Shown: positions 40,401 to 52,094 of the stretch, piece by piece
Layout of the letters: the number at the start of each line of letters is the position of its first letter
How positions within the stretch are numbered: the stretch's first letter is position 1
From: Symbiodinium natans
Lineage: Eukaryota > Sar > Dinophyceae > Suessiales > Symbiodiniaceae
Reading direction: 5' to 3'
DNA: 64,000 nt
Assembly: GCA_905221605.1 (NCBI GenBank)
Contig: CAJNDS010000677.1
Span: forward strand, 1-64,000
Program-made: the position numbers and the translations under genes
The notes under the pieces: model-generated
The model's input: the letters and a program-made list of their open reading frames with translations, nothing else
What the model was told of the DNA's origin: nothing
The model's database searches: none

Positions 40401-40975
40401 CTACTTACCACTTACTACTCACTACTTACTACTTACTACTTACTACTTACTACTTACTACTTACTACTTATTACTTATTACTTATTACTTACTACTTATT
40501 ACTTACTATTTACTACTTACTACTTACTACTTACTACTTACTACTTACTACTTACTACTTACTACTTACTACTTAGTACTTAGTACTTAGTACTTAGTAC
40601 TTAGTATTTAGTACTTAGTACTTACTACTTACTACTTACTACTTACTACTTACTACTTGCTACTTGCTACTTGCTACTTACTACTTGCTACTTACTACTT
40701 ACTACTTACTACTTACTACTGACTACTTACTACTTACTACTTAGTACTTAGTACTTAGTACTTAGTACTTCGTACTTAGTACTTACTACTTACTATTTAC
40801 TACTTACTACTTACTACTTACTACTTACTACTTACTACTTGCTACTTGCTACTTACTACTTACTACTTACTACTTACTACTTACTACTTACTGCTTACTG
40901 CTTACTGCTTACTATTTACTACTTACTACTTACTACTTACTACTTACTACTTACTACTTACTACTTACTACTTAC
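40401..40975 (+). repeat. Heptamer array (ACTTACT)n, right block with higher-order structure
   Basis: Continuation of the left array. Blocks of the ACTTAGT variant recur at 40,572-40,622 and 40,741-40,790, and blocks of ACTTGCT at about 40,657-40,692 and 40,838-40,856. The spacing of about 170-180 bp suggests duplication of a larger unit. Confidence 0.85.
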
Positions 40976-41121
40976 TACTACTACTTTCTACTGCTACTTC
41001 TACTATTACGACCACTACTATTACTTCTTCTTCTTTTACTTCTACTACTACTACTACTACTACTACTTCTTCTACTACTACTACTACTACTACTGTGCTA
41101 CTACTACTACTGTGCTACTAT

Positions 41122-41175
<54 letters not shown>

Positions 41176-41243
41176 GACTACTACTACTAGTACTACTACT
41201 AGTACTACTACTAGTACTACGACTAGTACTACTACTACTACTG

Positions 41244-41275
<32 letters not shown>

Positions 41276-41425
41276 GCTACTACCGCTATTACTACTACTG
41301 CTGCTGCTGCTACTGCTACTGCTGCTGCTACTGCTATTGGTACTGGTACTGGTACTGCTACTGCTACTGCTACTATTACTACTACTACTACTACGACTAC
41401 TATTACTATTACTACTACTACTAGG
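40976..41425 (+). repeat. (ACT)n-type trinucleotide array with mixed units
   Basis: Mostly CTA/ACT triplets with islands of TTC, TGC, GGT and TAG substitutions. The 100-200 codon ORFs of Leu, Thr or Tyr across it are repeat artefacts. Confidence 0.9.
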
Positions 41426-41599
41426 CTAGCGCGCCCCAGGGCGCCTGGTGGGTTTGCTGTGGTAAAACCGCCGGACATAGGTGTTTTGCGCCATTTCCAG
41501 TAGAGGCCGAAAAATCACCAAAAAAAAAACTACTCGCGGGCACGCAAAATGAAGGTTTCAGGGTTTGGAAGGGATGTGCTGGGATCTGGGTTGCTTAAC

Positions 41600-41955
41600 T
41601 GCCCGCTTTGGGGGGGGGTGGGGTTGCTGAAGCTTAAGGCTGCAGGTATCTCGGGGCATTAACTGTTTGCTTCTAGGGCTGGGGGGGGGGGGGGTTGAAG
41701 CTTAAGGCTACAGGGATCTGGGGCCTTAACTGTTTGCTTCTAGAGCTGGGGGGGGTGGGGGGGGGTTGAAGCTCAAGGCTACAGGGATCTGGGGTCTTAA
41801 CTGTTTGCTTCTAGGGGGGGGGTTGAAGCTTAAGGCTACAGGGATCTGGGGCCTTAACTGTTTGCTTCTGAGAGGCTGGGGGGGGGAGGGGCGGGTTGAA
41901 GCTTGAAGGCTGCAGGGATCTGGGTGCCTTAACTGCTTGCTTCTGGGGGGCTGGG
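41600..41955 (+). repeat. G-rich minisatellite, unit about 60-90 bp
   Basis: Five to six copies of a unit made of a G-run of 8-14, TTGAAGCTTAAGGCTACAGG, GATCTGGGGCCTTAACTG and TTTGCTTCT. The units vary mainly in length of the G-run. Runs of G could form quadruplexes. It ends at the 3' end of the minus-strand ORF 41,929-42,657, overlapping its last codons. Confidence 0.85.
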
Positions 41956-42657
41956 GGGTTTCACCCAGCCGTGAAGGCGCTTGAGGCGCCGGCTGTGCGG
42001 CGAGTCATAGAAGGAAACTGGGCTCAACGGACCGTCCAAAGAATCATATCGTGCAGTGGTGCCAGGGCTGAGTTCAAGTCTTTCCAAATATTGCATGGGT
42101 GTCAACTTCTTCGGCGGGGTCGCGCAGCCGTCAGAGGAAGACGGGTCCGGCAAAGACACTGCGGCCACGTCCCGTGGACTCTCCTCTACGGCCCAAGAGG
42201 TCGCGCAGGAAGTGCCGTCCTCTTTGGACATGCTGAGGGGATCCATGCCAAAAGGATAGAAGTCGACTGAGCTCTGCGGAAGCGACCACGTATGTGGAGC
42301 GCCAAAACGGCGATCCAAACGTTGCGAGTAGAGCTGCATCTGGTTCAAAGCAAAGGATCCTAGACCCGATCTGCTGCGCAGCGCTCTGCGAAACTGTAAT
42401 GCCAGAAAGGGCGCCGCAGCAATCAGACTCGGGAAGTCCATGCTCCCGCGTCTTCTCGTGAAAGACTCTCTGAACAGTGCGTACAGAGCCACGTACTCGG
42501 CGCTGTCAACTGGGTGCCAGGAAGTGAGCACGTCGAACACTTCGGTGAGCTCATGCACGCTGCAGGCATTGAGTCTGCTAAGTTCCGGCAGCCGAACTAC
42601 ACAGGAATGCCTCAAAACCAAGTAGATCGCCAAGGTTACCGGGAGCCACGGAGACAT
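41929..42657 (-). CDS. Orphan 242-residue protein, N-terminal hydrophobic segment
   Basis: ATG at 42,657, uninterrupted to TAG. The N-terminus MSPWLPVTLAIYLVLRHSCV could be a signal or anchor. Residues 28-100 form an apparently folded domain (VHELTEVFDVLTSWHPVDSA followed by EYVALYALFRES, and PSLIAAAPFLALQFRRALRS), and the C-terminal half is Ser/Pro-rich (TPPKKLTPMQYLERLELSPG). Composition is protein-like throughout, unlike surrounding frames. No family recognised. It may be a single-exon gene or the main exon of a spliced gene. Confidence 0.5.
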   Translation of the reverse strand: MSPWLPVTLAIYLVLRHSCVVRLPELSRLNACSVHELTEVFDVLTSWHPVDSAEYVALYALFRESFTRRRGSMDFPSLIAAAPFLALQFRRALRSRSGLGSFALNQMQLYSQRLDRRFGAPHTWSLPQSSVDFYPFGMDPLSMSKEDGTSCATSWAVEESPRDVAAVSLPDPSSSDGCATPPKKLTPMQYLERLELSPGTTARYDSLDGPLSPVSFYDSPHSRRLKRLHGWVKPPSPPEASS

Positions 42658-42699
42658 GCCTTTCGAACCCCTGGAAAAGCCTGCGCGTGAGCCGCAAGA

Positions 42700-43200
42700 G
42701 TCTGCGTCAGACTCACCAAACGTACAGGTTTTCGAAATCTGGAGAATAACTCAGAGTGTCACGCATTCAGGGTTGCGGGCACAGGCTGGAACATAACTTT
42801 CAGGTCCAACGTTGAGAAGAAAACGGAAGCCCACCACACTAGAACATACCGCCGCAGCGAGCAGGGCGTCAGAGATGTCCCCAGGCATGGATGCTCTGGT
42901 TACGCACATGGCAAAAAAAAGCGAGCATCATGAACACAACGCTGCTGCGAGCCAGCTGTTTTTCGGCGCCGAAAACAACAAAAATGCCCTGTGCCCTAGG
43001 CAGGTTCGGAAAAAGCATAGTGGCATCTCAGCGATGCCCTACTAGCGAGGCGTTGGCCGCGAGTCCTCTCCGGGAGGCGAAAACACTGTAAAACACGATG
43101 CGTTCGGCATGTGCGACATGGCATGGACGTTATCACCCCCCCCCCCACCCACCCGTAGAAGAGCAGAAAACGCACCCGAATGGCAGGCGCCCAAGGGCGC
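42700..43200. other. Intergenic between orphan ORF and (TAC)n array
   Basis: Only short ORFs without motifs. A C-rich run lies at 43,135-43,152. Confidence 0.4.
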
Positions 43201-43205
43201 GCTTT

Positions 43206-43206
43206 G

Positions 43207-43294
<88 letters not shown>

Positions 43295-43375
43295 CACTAC
43301 CACTACCACTACCACTACCACTACCACTACCACTACCACCACCACTACTACTTCTACTACTTCTGCTACTTCTTC
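43206..43375 (+). repeat. (TAC)n / (CACTAC)n microsatellite
   Basis: About 85 bases of pure CTA triplets, then alternating TACCAC, then TACTTC. Open in all plus frames and so a source of false ORFs. Confidence 0.95.
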
Positions 43376-44010
43376 TTTTGCCACTTGAATGATGGCTCGA
43401 TTATTTTAAGTCTAGCAAGTGATTATTGTCAAGTTTTCTTGCATGTTGGCTATGTAGAAAAGTGATTTTTTACAACCTTTAGTTTGGTTGTAAGTTGAGA
43501 ATTTTTGAAATCATTCAAAAAGAGCAAAGAATCAAAAACTCTTCTACCCCACAGCCAGATGATGGCAAATCCTATGTCAGTTATCATGTTATGAGTAGAG
43601 ACTGTACTCCTAAATTGGATGGAGGTGTCACCTGCAAACAGCGATGCGAATGTTTCCCCTTTCGCTCACGCGAGAGAATTGAGATCGCCTTGAGAGTGGA
43701 AGGCCTATGATTTCCCTTTGAGATAACAACATCAATCTCATAACAATGTTTTGAACATGTTCATTGTCTTTTTCTTTGCCTATAAAAGTACGGTGATACT
43801 TCGAGGGTCGACCAGATTCGTAATGCCTGCTTCGAGGCCATAGACCAGTGGGGGTCCTATTGCAAATGTCATATGAGGCTACTGGTTGCAACAGCCTGGA
43901 ATTCTGGACATGTGTGCCCCCAGAAGTCACCAGATGCCGACCTTCGTGGAACGACCGTTGAGTGACGCTTAAGGGTTTCTTGCGTGCGGATTAAGTGCAG
44001 TAGGAACATG
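43376..44010. other. Intergenic, no gene recognised
   Basis: No protein-like ORF. It lies between the microsatellite and the spliced-leader relict. Confidence 0.35.
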
Positions 44011-44013
44011 TCA

Positions 44014-44048
44014 TCCGTATGCCATTTTGGCTCAGACTTGGTCTGAGC
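44014..44048 (+). other. Relict dinoflagellate spliced-leader sequence with adjoining hairpin
   Basis: TCCGTA, an extra T, then GCCATTTTGGCTCA and G. This matches the 22-nt dinoflagellate spliced leader except for one inserted T and one missing A. The 3' part GCTCAGAC pairs with GTCTGAGC across a 3-nt loop (44,030-44,048). No GT splice donor follows, so it is not a standard SL RNA gene. Retroposed cDNAs in dinoflagellates are known to leave such SL relicts in genomic DNA. An ORF of 127 codons starts inside it (44,019-44,402) but has no recognisable product. Confidence 0.65.
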
Positions 44049-44442
44049 AATCGGAGAGTGCATCTTTTCCAACCTTTCCCAACCCATATTTGTGCGTCGG
44101 GAAATATCGATCGCACTTATGAAAGACTTCCATTGATCGCTCAGCGACCGGACGTCGGCTCGTTCCGAACCTTCACAGTTCCCGTCGACAGGGTGATCGA
44201 TTGGCGCCCGAAGAAGAAACAGGTAGAGCAAAAGTGGCGTGCGTGCACTGTGCTTACCGACTTAGCGGCACGACCGTTGTCGCGCAGAGCAAATGGAACA
44301 ACATCCGGTCAAGGGAAGGAGAACGCATCCACCTGGGATCCAGATGATGTTGCAACCACGCTCTTCTCATGCGACGGCGCAACAGCAATTGTCAGGGACT
44401 GATTTGCGGTGATTGGCGCTAACGCGGTAACACCGTAGAGTC

Positions 44443-44988
44443 TCAAGGTTTTCTTGAGTGGAAGCCGTCAAGCCAACAGGACTTTGCAAACCTGCACGCC
44501 ACAAGATGGTGGGGTGCACATGCTTGGCCCGGAGTGCTGTTGGACACTCTACGGGGCACAGCCGAATGCAAAGACGCAACAAACTGCTCCATTGCTCGGG
44601 GCGACTGCGAGTCGCTCGTGTGCAACGCAGCAGCAGAGCAGCCTCCGTTTGGACCTGCGGCTCGTAGGCGCTGAACCCAATCCTGAACAAAGGGCAGGGG
44701 CGGGAACTGGTCAAGCCGTCTGAGCTGTGGGCCAAACTTTGTCATTGCAATCTTTCGCATGAGCCGCCACACTGCAGCCCAATCATGTGTTGCAGCATTT
44801 TGCTTCATCTCATCGCAGCACACAAGCACTTGGCGAGTTTTGTTTTTGCGGAAGTTTGGCCAACTCTTTGTCAACCTTTGCAACAGGACCACTAGCTCCC
44901 ACTGCGTCAACAACTCCTGCAAACGAAATGGGCCAGCGACGAGCATGTGACCTGTTATCTCACAACATCTCACAACCAGCGAGGCCAA
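44443..44988 (-). pseudogene. Possible LINE-protein fragment (endonuclease-RT linker region)
   Basis: A 181-codon minus-strand ORF contains MKQNAATHDWAAVWRLMRKI and TKFGPQLRRLDQFPPLPF. This resembles the basic helical linker between endonuclease and RT in dinoflagellate LINE-like proteins. No RT catalytic box is present. It could be a 5'-truncated or decayed copy. The assignment rests on weak similarity by eye. Confidence 0.3.
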
Positions 44989-47900
44989 AGTTCAGTGGTT
45001 TGCCTGGGCGCCCGCTTCGGCCAAAACAGTTCTTGGCAACGGGGCCAATACTTGCCGGAAGGCTGCGCCCGGTTTCATCCACGCGTCCCTCAGGCGCCAA
45101 GCTTATAAAGCTCTCGGCTGTGTCTGGCCGGGACGCCCAACCTTCAACACCTTCAACGAAACGGGCTTCCCTTTCCCCTGTGACCCAAACAGACATCAAT
45201 GATTCAGTGTTTCATGGGAAGGATTCGGTGTTCCGTCTGAACGAGCGACGAGCCGCTGGGATGCTTGGAAGAATGGCTGTTTACATACTCAGTGCTGAAT
45301 CCCCCAAAGAACTGGAGTGTGATCGCTTAGTTCGGCATGGTTGCCTAGCCGCGAAACATGAGCGCAGCGCCGCCACAACGCACGAGCCAGCAAACCAAAT
45401 AACATCAATTTTCATGGTTGTGGCAGGGATATTTTTGTTGTTTCTGCTTGGTGCCTTGCCGGCAAGAAGTATTGGAGATACAGCTTCAATGGAAACAGTA
45501 AACGTCATTATATGTCACTATCAATTCTTGTGTTTAGAACCTTCACACTGTGCATCTACAGGTACATGATGTTACTCATGGCCCAAGAGCCTTTTTTTCC
45601 GTAGCTTTCCCCCTGGAAACATAAAACGAAGAATACATGTATGCACAACCTCACACCTCATACCTTGGCACCTTGTGACATCGCAGTCGGGAGTGTTTTC
45701 AACTTCACAGTCTGGCGTACATTCAACACCAAGCCTTGAACGTAAACATTGTAAACAGCCAATATTTGCCCCTGCCTGAATAATTTCATACTCTGCGCAA
45801 CCTTTGTTTCATGTGATAGTTTCTTGCGCAACGCCGCAAACTTAAGCAAGTTTCAAGTAGCAGTGTTTGTCGCTAGCGCTCGTAGCCATCTTGTCAGGTT
45901 GATTTAAACAATGCCACGCAATCTTGCTTCAACGATGGAGTATGATTTGGATGATTTTGTCAGCAACAAACAGCTTGTTGGAATGACATGTTTGTCCGTT
46001 GCTCGGCTTCAGTGCACGTTCTGGCATGACATGGAATGACCTCACCATGGTCCTCGCGTTGTCGGGTTCCCAGTGATCAGTTCTGCGTTCACGCATGATG
46101 AGCAATTGGGTAGTTTGCAGGGACTTGGGCATCATTGTATAGTATAGCATTGTCGATCAGGTGCTGGGATTTGAAGCAAAGCTGACTGCCATGGCTGAGG
46201 TCGGTTCTGTTTCAGTGATCCCTTTTAGGAGATGTCAAGTTGTGTTTGCGCATAAGGGTTGGGCAGGAAGTTACAAAAGCAGAGAAGGCAAAGGCCGAAG
46301 GCAACACGTGACCCAATGCTGGGGTCATCGTTTTTTGTGGACCTAAAATAAAAAAGCATTCACGAAGCGTTGAACAGCAATGATGATTTGAGCCAGGTAC
46401 TTTCAGGAAGGGAAGTACGTTCGGCACTTGCAAGAACAATGTTTTGTTGCCACTCGGTAGTTGGGTTTGACACGGGACCTTGGGATCACGATTAGGCAAA
46501 GGCGCTTGCCGCGTACTCCATCGCGATTGAGCTCAGTGAGTCAGAGGCGGAATAGTTGTAACATGACCATTGTTGGACGGCACGTGCAGTCAGTTCAAAG
46601 GAGGAGTTCCGCATTTTTTAGGTTCAGGCCTGGGCAACATACATCGTTAAGAGTTGTGCTACAAGATTGTGTAATGAGCTCAATGGCGCGATGAGCAGTG
46701 GGCATTAGTGGGTTGAAAGCTCTGTCATGTCATGCTGTTTGTGCGCCGAAACCGTTCTCATGAATACCTTGGCATCCTTGCCTGTGAATAGGATGACGGT
46801 CTGGACTCGTTGGATGGAGTTGCTCCTGCCAAGAACCCCAACGTTCATGTCTACTACGCTCTGCACTGAGTCATCATTCTGATTATTGTGTTGAACGTGT
46901 TGGAGTGGTGTTCGAAGCGCAGCTTACGCGTTGATAAAATGTCCAGGCCAACAGGGCATTCTGCCACATAAAGATGGAAAATTTTGGTCCGTCCCCAAGA
47001 CAGCCGCACATGCCACATGGGCTCATGAATGCTCATATGAGCTCCATGAGCTGGTCGGTGTGCAGATCCTGAAATTGCCAAAGGGCCATCGTTGGCCATG
47101 GTCACGCAGGCTCTGCGCTGGTGGACGCCACGAAGGCAATCGAAGTAAAGGAAGACTGGCCAAAGGGCTGGTACAGGTGCTCCCTGCAAAGTCAGAGCTG
47201 ACAGTCTCTGCTGTTTGGGTGTTTGGGGTGCAACTTGGGCTTCTGCGATGGTCTCTGGTCTCTTTGAGACGTGTAGGCGAGGGACTGCCAATATGGCCCT
47301 GGACTTGTTTTTTGCATTTTGAAGTTGGCTGCGTGTGTACATGTGTTGACCTCAGTTTTTCGAGCAAGGCACTCAACCGGCCGAAGGAGCTGGCTGTCAG
47401 TCTTTTGTTGAGATGCTGCATGTACGGCATCTTGTAATTGAGAGGGCCCCTGCATCCTTCTTTTGACATTTCTTCTCCCATGCCAGCCATTTCAACGGAT
47501 GACTTTAGGATTTGCTAGCGGGAGAGTTGACCAGGAAGCTCTTCGTGATTTCAACCAGCTGTGCAAGTTCTGGACTTACCAGAGACCGGCGGGACGGCCC
47601 GAACACAGATGGCTCAATATCTTGCGCACTGTCACATGTTGCGCATCGCAGTTCACGTGTGGCAATGCCAAGGTTGGCGCCCAACGACAAGGAGAGCTCA
47701 ATATGTGACGCTTGTGATACACCTCTGTCCGACGAGTCTTGTGACCGCCAATATCTTTGAGCTGGGCCTCACTGCACAGGATGCCAGAGAGAGGCTGAAG
47801 CAGTGCCAGAAGCAGGTTCGAAACCCCCAACTGCCTCCCTCGAAGTCGTATCCAGAGTACATGTCTTGTTTTGTTTGCGCTGGCAGCTCCGCAAAATCTT

Positions 47901-49500
47901 GGCTGAGAGGTGACTGCAGACAAGTTCGCAAAGGCCATAGGCTGCGAGAAAACAAAGCCAGCAAGCCTGGGTCTCAATCTACCAAACGCTGTAAGAATTC
48001 GGATTTTCGTAGGCTGTGCTGAGGAATTGTCTGAGCAAGAATAGCCGCGAGACACGGGCTTTCTTGATGAGTTGGACGGACCCGTACCTTGCACTCACCT
48101 TGCATTTATTCAGGCCAGACAGTGGATGTGGCTCATATGGATGTCGACTCAACATACTCAGGACAATGGCATGAGTCTTCAAAGACAGTGCCCATGAAAG
48201 CCATGCAATGCTGAGATGCAGTGTCGCGTTTCTCACTTTGTCACCTCGTCAAGGACCGGTGTATGAGAAGGGAGCCTGCTCGGCCGACTTCTGCCTGTCA
48301 TTGATGCAGCACCAGAAGGAGGACCGGTGAAGGGCCACGATCAAGTACGGACACGTTGCAATAACTGCAATAACTGCACTGCGCGACTTTGCAATGCAGT
48401 CTAGTTCTACTGTAACACCACGATTGCCTGCAGGAGAAGACAATTGCTAAGAAGTACGCGTACCAGATTGCGCCATCCTCAATCAAGCAAGCGCAGGACA
48501 TAGGCCACTTGGGACACCCAATCCTGAAATGCATTGATGTCGGTCGACCTGTGCCAAACTGGGTGAGAAGACGTGAAGATGCGGATTTCGGTTAAGAAAC
48601 GTAGATAAAGGAAATATTGATACTGGATTTTAGTTGAAAAGATGTATAACATGAATATGGGAAGACATTATGATCAAGGCATTATGTAAAGGCATTCGTC
48701 TTTCTTGGTAAACTGTTACTATCACGATAATACTGTACACGATATATATATGTATATATATATCCGCAATTACTGTGTTTCAATTATTAGATACCAGTTA
48801 TTCTATTGAATGCAATGTGCAAGACATACATGCACCTCGGATCGCCAAACTGTAGTGGGACTGTCGGATCAGATATTTTAGCTTTGAATGGTGTGTTTTT
48901 TAAATGAAGGGGTTTATGTGATTAGAATGTGTATTACATCATTGCTTTCTAGGTCCTGGTCAACCGACGTCACCTGTCGCCACTCAAGGGAGGCTCACAA
49001 AGGTCCAGAACCTGAGCTGCACGGGGCCCATCTAAGGGAGGAACACAGCGCTTGGTTTTCCAGCGGCAAGCTTATGTCGTCAACTGGCGGTTTTCAAGGA
49101 AGTGTGGGCACCACAGGCACCACAGGAGCACGGAAGAAACACAAGACACCACGGAGCAGAGGCCACTCCGAGCAGGATGGCCGAGCCGCAGACCGCAGAT
49201 GGCAGATGGCAAGGGGGTCCCACAGAGAAGAAGCAAAGGGCAACATCATGGCAACATCCGATGTTTCCAAACCCCATAGAATGTGTTTCAGAGGCCGACA
49301 GGCTCAATTGCTCGTGGGTTGGAGGCCCTGGAAGTTCATTGGTCCTGAAAGCTAATTTGCGCGTCTATCGCGAGGGCTTTCGGAGGCCCTGAATTGGAAC
49401 ATACTGGAGGCTCTTTTGTGGGCTTTTGAGTCTTTCGACGGTTTTGAAGGAGCTCATTGGCAAGTTTTGGCGAGGCACGGCGAAAGACTTTTTGGGCTTA
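44989..49500. other. Gene-poor stretch, no gene recognised
   Basis: Many ORFs of 60-170 codons on both strands, none with motifs, conserved termini or consistent composition. A TATATATGTATATATATA run is at 48,740-48,765. Given the very short exons of the phosphatase gene, spliced genes cannot be excluded here. Confidence 0.3.
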
Positions 49501-49501
49501 G

Positions 49502-49929
49502 CTCGTCCTTTCTTTCTCTCTTTCTTTCTCTCTTTCTTTCTCTCTTTCTTTCTCTCTCTCTCTCTCTTTTTTTGTGTCTTTCTGTCTCGTTCTTTTACTC
49601 GTTGTTTTTCTCTTGATTTCTTTCTTCCTCTCTCTCTGTGTGCTCTTTCTCTCTCTCTCTCTCTGCTCTCTCTGCTCTCTCTGCTCTCTCTGCTCTCTCT
49701 GCTCTCTCTGCTCTATTTGTCTCTCTCTCTCTCTCTATCTCTCTGCTCTGCTCTGCTCTGCTCTCCTTTCTCTCTCTGCTCTCTCTCTCTCTCTCACTCT
49801 CTCTCTCTCTCTTCTCTCTTCTGTCTCTCTGCTCTCCTCTCTCTCTCTCTTTTTTCTCTTTCTCTCTCTTTCTCTCTGCTGTCTCTCCCTCTGCTCTGTT
49901 TCTCTCTGCTCTCTCTCTCTCTCTCTCTT

Positions 49930-49960
<31 letters not shown>

Positions 49961-50027
49961 TGCTTTCTCTCTCTTTCTCTCTCTTTCTCTCTCTTTCTCT
50001 CTTTCTTTCTCTCTCTTTCTCTCTCTT

Positions 50028-50058
<31 letters not shown>

Positions 50059-50206
50059 TTGTCTCTCTGTCTCTCTCTCTGTCTCTCTCTCTCTGTCTCT
50101 CTCTCTGTCTCTCTCTCTGTCTCTCTCTCTGTCTCTCTCTCTGTCTCTCTCTCTGTCTCTCTCTCTCTCTCTGTCTCTCTCTGTCTGTCCCGTTCTCTCT
50201 CTTGTG
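49502..50206 (+). repeat. Polypyrimidine microsatellite (CTCTCT/TTTCTC/CTCTGT)
   Basis: About 700 bases of plus-strand C/T with only scattered G. Sub-blocks are TCTTTC (49,510-49,560), CTCTCTG (49,665-49,715), CTCTTTCT (49,975-50,060) and CTCTCTGT (50,065-50,170). The Ser/Leu/Phe and Arg/Glu ORFs through it are artefacts. Confidence 0.95.
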
Positions 50207-51490
50207 TTTCTGGCCTCGCTGTGTGTGGCGTGTGGGATCCTCCAATCAACCCAGCCCCCCTCCACCACATCCCCCACTAGGGAGTGTGGGTCTCAAGCAG
50301 CTGTATGTTGGAGTGGTTCAACAAGCCTCCGACACATATTTTTACTTTTAATCCATGGTTTTGGAACCGCACCGTTTATATGCTTCAAATCGCCAAAATC
50401 CATCCATGCAGGATGACTATGGGCTTCTCAATAACTTTAGTGTTCAGTTCTCGAACGTGTTAAGCCGAAGCCCTTTAATCTCTAGACATGAAAGAGTTTC
50501 CCGCAATAGTGTCTCGAAACAATAAAATTTCTCTAGGCATGAAAGCAAATGCCCTGAACATTCCTGATGATTCTTAAGCATTCTTCCGTACATGCATCAG
50601 TATTCCAGACTTGACCACCTTTAAATAGTCCCGGCTTAATGTTTAGGGCTACACTCTCTTCCTAAGCGACCGAAGCCCTCTATTCCTAGCAGAAATACTT
50701 CAAGGAAGACCCCCCCATTCTTAATGTTTGAGTTTAAACTCTATTCCTAAGCCTTTTGAAGCCGAAGCCCGATTCCTGACATCAAGACGTTCGCTAAACC
50801 TCAAGTTCCTCCATGTGCTTATAGCTACACCTTATACACATGTTTGTTGGGCGAAGCCGTGCTACACAGATGCGCTGCGATGGGTTTGACCTCTCCTTAC
50901 CGAAGGGTGAGGACTGAAATTTCTAGCGCATATTCCAGTCTCAATCTTTGGAGGAAAGAGTTACAAAACTCAAGCAGTGAATATTGAAACTTTCCCTCTG
51001 ACAGCTGAAGATTGAAGGTTCCTCCAGATTCTTAGCCGGAAATCTTAAAACCCAAGAGGCGGCTTTGAAAACTAAACCTCCTTCAAAACAGAAGGTTGAA
51101 GATTGAAACTCTTTTTGGAAAGCCTTCAATCGTCGATCTTTGGGGGTAGAGTCTCTACACACGAGGAGGGTTTCCAAACCGCCCCGGAGTCTAGCGCTCC
51201 CACACAGCTTTGGGGCTGGTGCCGGTTGAAGGGTAAAATTCCGGGGCGGCACTAAGAGCCTTGGCGTACGGGCTCGATGAGCATCCCCTTCCCCCGCAAG
51301 CTGCGCTAGAGCGACAGTGCCTCCCCCCTTACCTCCCACCCGTCTGCCGACCATAACTTTCCTCCAGGTATACGGCCATCTATGTTTATGCCTGTGCTGG
51401 AAGTTGGTCCAAGTCGTTGGTATGGTGGAAGGCAGTCCTCTTTCAAGGACGGCAGCGACCCAAAGGCACCTATTCTCAAAAATGTCTTCT
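50207..51490. other. Intergenic, no gene recognised
   Basis: Between 50,440 and 50,960 words such as GCCGAAGCCC and ATTCCTAAGC recur, suggesting a decayed tandem repeat. The 190-codon minus ORF (50,941-51,513) lacks motifs. Confidence 0.35.
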
Positions 51491-51494
51491 GCCC

Positions 51495-51760
51495 TGGCGC
51501 GGCGTTCCCCCAACCCCGGCCCTGGCGTGGCCTTCCCCTAGTAAATGTTTCCTCCCAGACAGAACCCTCTCATGTTTCCAACTCCGTCAGGTGCCGCGGA
51601 CACATGCGCCAGGCACGGACGATAACTTGGACCATCACCAGTACAGGACGCTGCAGTCTACAGGGCAGCCTCTGGCGCGGCATTCCCAGTACCCCGGCCC
51701 CGGCGTGGCCTTCCCTTAGTAAATGTCTCTTTTCCATCTCCAGACAGAACCCTTTCATGC
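51495..51760 (+). repeat. Two diverged copies of an ~80 bp unit
   Basis: CTGGCGCGGC, then CCCCGGCC, GGCGTGGCCTTCCC, TAGTAAATGT and CAGACAGAACCCT occur in the same order at 51,497-51,573 and 51,672-51,752. Confidence 0.6.
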
Positions 51761-51864
51761 ACAGGCGTCGGGCGCGGATTTTCATGTGGGGCCATGACGT
51801 TTTCGGAGCCCTGCGCCCCATTCGCGTCTCAACATCCGGGCGGAGACAACGTGGGCCAAGAGGT

Positions 51865-51867
<3 letters not shown>

Positions 51868-51946
<79 letters not shown>
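51868..51946 (+). repeat. (CT)n dinucleotide array
   Basis: About 78 bases of uninterrupted CT, bounded by CGCCTCTC and CTCGCTCGCG. Confidence 0.95.
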
Positions 51947-51949
<3 letters not shown>

Positions 51950-52094
51950 CGCGCTCCAAACTCACCGAAATTGAAGGTTAAAGAGTGATAGTCAAGTCGG
52001 GAACGTGGCCGACCCGAGTCGAAAACCCACAAGACCCCTGAGTCGAAACCAGAATGGACCCATGCACAGAAAACACATGCGGCACGAAAACAAC

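Noticed and set aside
39191-40975. Regular short repeats that might suggest a CRISPR array
   Set aside because: The unit is 7 bp with no spacers, it is interrupted by a TIR transposon, and the context is eukaryotic.
40839-41478. Long Leu, Tyr or Val ORFs
   Set aside because: They are translations of ACT/CTA trinucleotide and heptamer arrays in all frames.
47800-47835. tRNA B-box-like GGTTCGAAACCC
   Set aside because: No A-box or pairing acceptor stem at the expected distance.
49426-50416. Several 150-280 codon ORFs on both strands
   Set aside because: They consist of Ser/Leu/Phe or Arg/Glu repeats dictated by the CT-rich microsatellite.
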